Of a stretch of 64,000 nt of DNA, positions 60,411-64,000 are shown piece after piece. The notes below the pieces were generated by a model that was given only the letters and a program-made list of their open reading frames with translations, was not told the origin of the DNA and did no database searches. A program made the translations under genes and the position numbers. This DNA is from Pontederia crassipes (lineage: Eukaryota > Streptophyta > Magnoliopsida > Commelinales > Pontederiaceae), in assembly GCA_030549335.1 (NCBI GenBank), contig CM060194.1, forward strand, positions 36,907,171 through 36,971,170. Direction: 5' to 3'. Each line of letters starts with the position of its first letter. The first letter of the stretch is position 1.

Positions 60411-61030
60411 ATAAGGGAAATAGGTTGTCACGGCCGAAGAGTTAGATTTCGGCCGTAACGGGATAGGCCGTAACGGATGGGCGTAACAGGTGATGGCCGT
60501 AACGAAATAAGAGTTGAATTATTACGACCGAAGTAGAAAAGAAAATAGGGTTTTTACGGCCGTAACGTAACAAAGGTTAATTTTTACGGCCGAAAAATGA
60601 AAGGACTCTCGGGCGTAAAATCCAAAGAATTAGGGTTTTACGACCGTAAGGTGGAGGAGATTCTTTGGGCATAAAATCCAACAAAATTCACCTAGTAACC
60701 TCTCTTTATTTTTATATGAATATTATTGATTTCCTTATAATTCCAACATGAACTCTTTGTCTTGATTTACCTCATACCGATCATATCTCTTTCATCACAT
60801 GATACAAAGAATAAAAAGATAATAAAAGTGATTAATAAGTTCAGATGAAAGATTAATGATGGGTTGCCAGTCCAAGCCAAGTGCATCAAGATAAGGGTCG
60901 CTCCCTTGGTCATGGTTTGATCACCCATTGACCCGCACAAGACCGTATCGTTTGCTGGGCACACCCCAAGAATTAAAGGCACCTCAAAGTCACCCTGATT
61001 GTTAATTAATAACCAAGATCGACAAGCATG

Positions 61031-61070
61031 TTCAAGTTCAAGTTCAAGTTCAAGTTCAAGTCAAGTCAAG
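61031..61070. repeat. (TTCAAG)n microsatellite
   Basis: Five TTCAAG units followed by TCAAG units, inside the solo LTR. Confidence 0.9.
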
Positions 61071-61918
61071 TATGTCATGATTCCAAGTTTACTATGTACT
61101 ATTGATCCTCATGATTCATGATATCGTTGATCTTATCCTTATTATGATCCATGATACTGATATGTTATCTTTCATGCTCAAGTTAAGCCTGATTAATTAT
61201 CGCTGATTATTATATTCATGTCATGCATTGTATATCATGTGGTTCCCCACTAGGCTGTAAAGCTTACGGGAGGACCTCCTCCCCTGTGTCTGATTTCCAC
61301 AGGACCAAGTCAGTAACGTGGTGGAGTAGGCGTGTGGTGATGAAGCTCTGGCGATAGGACAACACATGAACCATAGGGCTTTTAGAGTGTTATTTAGTTT
61401 TCATTTATCTTCCGCAATTTAAATTCATGATGTAGAACTTAGTTTATTTCTTAGTAATGACATAGTCACTTTTAAACTTCCGCAATTAAAGTTATAATTT
61501 ATCTTTATTTCTTTTCTTCCGCTGACGTGTCTCGGTTCTTGACTGAGATATGGTCAATATGATGGTCAAAGTCATAGCATGCCGTAGCGTCTCCAGGTTG
61601 GTCTTCGCCACGTGGCGGGGGTCGATTTGGGGGCGTTACAGTAGGAGATCAAGGCGGCCTGAGGTCGCGCAGTCGTTGCTCTTGTGCTTGCCGGAGAAGG
61701 AGCGGAGATCGCGCAGTCAGCCAGCGAGAACTTCGACGGGCGTATGTAGCACGAAGGGGCACGGGAGAGAGAGACAAAGGGGAGAAACACGAGAATTTCA
61801 TCGTTTATGATATTTTCATCCACCCGTCGGATCGTAATCCAACGGCTCGGATTCTGCTTCGCACACTGCTGAACGAAAGCCACTTAGTATATTCATTTAT
61901 CCCTATATATATATATGA

Positions 61919-62580
61919 GTTTAATGTAGGTTTTGAGCGCTCTATATGTGAAGCACGTGTCAAGCGGCTTTACGTATAGTTTATTTTATTTTTTTGATAT
62001 ATTTCTTCATGAATAATTTAAATGATCATTGATGATAACAAAAATATGATTCAAATCATTGTCAATAATTATATTCATCATTTTCAAAATTTTACAAACT
62101 TATATATATTATTGTCCTTTATAATAGATATACGTAATTTTTATAACTTTTTACGTTATAAAATTATTGTTTGTTGACATCATTGATCATCTAAAGTCAC
62201 TTGACACATGCTTCACGTGTAAAGCGCTCACATAAGTGTTGAGCACTTTACACGTGAAACGCGTGTCAATCGGCTTTACTCATAGCTTACTTTATTTTTT
62301 TTCGATATATTTCTTCATGAATAATTTAGATGATTTTATAACGTAAAAAGTTATGAAAAATACGTGTATCTATTATAAAAACAATAATGTAGATAAGTAC
62401 GCAAAGTTTTGAAAATGATGAATATAATTGTTGTCAATAATTTAAATCATATTTTTGTTATCATCAATGATTATTTAAATTATTCATGAAGAAAGATACC
62501 GAAAAAAATAAAGTAAACTATGTGTAAAACTGCATGACACGCCCTTCACATGTGAAACGTTCAACACCTACATTAAAACC
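61919..62580. mobile_element. tail-to-tail MITE pair forming a large hairpin
   Basis: The left copy runs from TTTAATGTAGGTTTTGAGCG to about 62,240. The right copy is its inverted relative and ends with CAACACCTACATTAAA at about 62,578. The reverse complement of the right copy aligns along most of the left copy (TTCTTCATGAATAATTTAAA, CATTGATGATAACAAAAATA, TATATTCATCATTTTCAAAA, CTTTTTACGTTATAAAAT). The centre, near 62,242, is itself palindromic (TTTACACGTGAA type). TATATATA flanks both ends. Non-coding. The family also occurs, much decayed, at 43,896. Confidence 0.85.
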
Positions 62581-64000
62581 TATATATATTATACCAAGAA
62601 GGGTTCGAGTGTAGCTCCTCCTAATTTAAGCAAAGTTTTTAAATTTTTGAATCCTAAAAGATTCTTGTTGGAAGTCTCGTATGTTATTATTAAGTACACG
62701 ACATAGAGTGACTTACTAAATTAATTGAACTTGATGATGGATCGATCTTTAATTTGTGGACACTACGTATAACTACTAACGTCGTGCGAATTAGATCGTC
62801 GACACCTATTTTTAGTCACCGAAATTGATAATTTAAAAAGAAACATGTTATATATGAAATTTCTTTTCCACATTGAATGATTGATTTGAAATCGTGATGA
62901 TCACAAATTTGACCCGTTTATGGACCTCACAATGTTAAGGTTCTGCCGCGATTGATTTTGAGAAGACATGGCTCACATTTCCTAAATAGCATTATAAAGT
63001 TTCTGACCATGGAAGAAAAAAAAGGCAGGAAAGCACGTAACGTAACATTATATGTGTGACTTTTACGTCCATCCATGGGATCGGTCTCTCAAATCAAAGA
63101 GAGTGGTGGAGGACATGTTTCTCCCACAACCCGGCGCCGGGTGGAGTGGAGTGGAGTGGCCCACCACTAGGCTACAAGTCATGGGGTCCCATGCACGTCC
63201 TCCATTACCGAGTTTACTTTTAGAACCATAAAAAAAAATAGTTTTAGCATTTTACATTCTTCTGCGTGTACATTTCTCCACAAGTTTTATTATTGGAGAA
63301 GTTCCTAAAATAATTAATCTAGCATCGGCAAATATAATATGAGTTACAAATCTTTTTTTTTAAAAAATTTAGATTTGAACGTAGACTTTTTATTTTTATT
63401 TTGTGTCTAAGATATCATCGACTTTTAAATTAATTACAAATATAACTTATGTTATTATTGGGTTGAGGAAAAAAATGTCAAATTGTCGAATAGACAATCA
63501 CCAAATGTTATGAAAAAAAATTAATTGATTAATATATAAAGTTACATCACAGAGCGGACGGAAAATAACAGTCTCAAGTTCGATTTTGAAGTTGCTAACT
63601 TGATTAGAAGAATATTATGCTGCTCCTTATCCCCATTATGAATTAGTCAATTGTTAATACTTTTGAATATGGCAGGCACATGTGGATGTCAAAAGAAATG
63701 TGTATAAAAAAGGGTCAAAATACCACTACTTTTCAATATAAAACATACTCTTAATTCGATTGAGTTTGAGAACGCAAAAGATGAACTAAAAAAGTATCCA
63801 TATATATTTTTTTAGAAGTTTAAAAAATATTGACATAACATCTTCCATCTTAGTAAAATTATAATGAAGATTAAATATGCAATTAGTTTATTCGTGATTA
63901 TAAAAAAGAGTAGGCTAGATTTGCTAACAGTTCTCCATCATTTGTGAACACGAATTCTCCAGACAAAGGAATCCTTCGATCCATAAATATTAATAGCATT
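62581..64000. other. intergenic, no gene recognised
   Basis: AT-rich with one GC-richer spot at about 63,120-63,200 that includes a short GGAGT repeat (about 63,140-63,158). No exon chain, RNA gene or transposon end was seen before the window stops. Confidence 0.5.

Larger units (their letters stand above)
59134..61640 (+). mobile_element. gypsy-type solo LTR, 2.5 kb (fossil)
   Basis: It begins TGTAACAACC and ends GGGGGCGTTACA, with inverted termini TGTAAC/GTTACA. It is flanked by an exact target duplication GTAGG (59,129-59,133 and 61,641-61,645). A TA-rich TATA region lies at about 59,316-59,334. No internal retroelement sequence is present, so it is a solo LTR. It inserted into the TIR element. 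It carries the CGGCCGTAA minisatellite and a TTCAAG microsatellite. The exact target duplication and sharp ends suggest it is younger than the other LTRs here. Confidence 0.88.
58316..61898. mobile_element. DNA transposon-like element with 75-bp TIRs, split by a solo LTR
   Basis: The left 58,316-58,390 and the inverted right 61,824-61,898 match at 66 of 75 positions without gaps (AAATGAATATRCTAAGYGGC, CAGCAGTGTGCRAAGCAGAA). Without the nested LTR and one target duplication the element is about 1.07 kb. Its interior is GC-rich, unlike all its surroundings. Modules of the type GCTCGCCGGAGAAGAAGGAGCG and GCCGATCGCTGATTGAGAGT are repeated at least seven times. TIR length and GC-rich filler suggest a non-autonomous MULE, possibly a Pack-MULE. 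Both ends lie in TA-rich DNA, so no target duplication can be read and the superfamily is not proven. Frames across it are open only because of the repeats; I call no gene. Confidence 0.7.

Noticed and set aside
59846-60445. A 199-residue plus-strand frame and a 188-residue minus-strand frame
   Set aside because: Both arise from the 66-bp minisatellite, whose unit length is a multiple of three. There is no domain, the composition is repetitive, and the frames lie in a solo LTR.
63541-63600. A tRNA-derived SINE suggested by AAGTTCGATT
   Set aside because: Only a B-box-like word is present; there is no A box at proper spacing, tail or target duplication.
1-64000. tRNA, rRNA and small nuclear RNA genes
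   Set aside because: I looked for paired A and B boxes with cloverleaf stems and for conserved rRNA words and found none. Primer-binding sites resemble only the end of a tRNA.

Overview
This is plant nuclear DNA. It is AT-rich and gene-poor, with spliced genes that have GT-AG introns (one GC-AG), and almost all the space between genes is transposon debris. The repeat families (Sirevirus-like copia, gypsy LTRs starting TGTAA, hAT, MULE-type MITEs and an RTE LINE tail ending in TTG repeats) and the two host genes fit an angiosperm. A non-grass monocot is my guess, held weakly.

Only two host genes can be supported. The first is RPS26 (13,485-16,049, plus strand), the 40S ribosomal protein eS26: five coding exons, 125 residues, start codon alone in exon 1, and telo-box and site II elements upstream. 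The second (45,489-55,034, plus strand) is a nine-exon gene for a 933-residue nucleotidyltransferase / PAP-OAS1 substrate-binding protein of the Arabidopsis At3g51620 type. Every exon boundary is consistent in phase, and its first intron appears to be GC-AG. A third, weak candidate is a first-exon-like sequence at 32,020 that is split by a copia insertion.

Layout: 1-13.2 kb holds old gypsy LTR material, an antisense copia pol fossil and a MITE. 13.2-16.1 kb is RPS26. 16.7-17.5 kb is a degenerate palindromic MITE. 18.4-23.8 kb is an old Sirevirus-like copia element with a 5'-truncated RTE LINE inside it (11-bp target duplication). 23.8-31.8 kb is an 8-kb hAT transposon with an 8-bp target duplication and a decayed transposase gene, itself carrying a 2.9-kb solo LTR. 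32.1-33.8 kb is a short copia element (5-bp target duplication) whose 3' LTR carries a MULE-type MITE (9-bp target duplication). 34-45 kb is more LTR and MITE debris. 45.0-55.0 kb is the nucleotidyltransferase gene. 58.3-61.9 kb is an element with 75-bp terminal inverted repeats, GC-rich repeated modules and a 2.5-kb solo LTR that contains a 66-bp minisatellite. 61.9-62.6 kb is a tail-to-tail MITE pair that forms a large hairpin.

The two genes are unrelated in pathway: one is ribosome structure, the other RNA or nucleotide metabolism. I see no operon-like or clustered system, no tRNA or rRNA gene and no CRISPR. The most informative content is the insertion record, in which several nestings can be ordered in time, and the recurring CG-containing palindromic motifs in unrelated LTRs.
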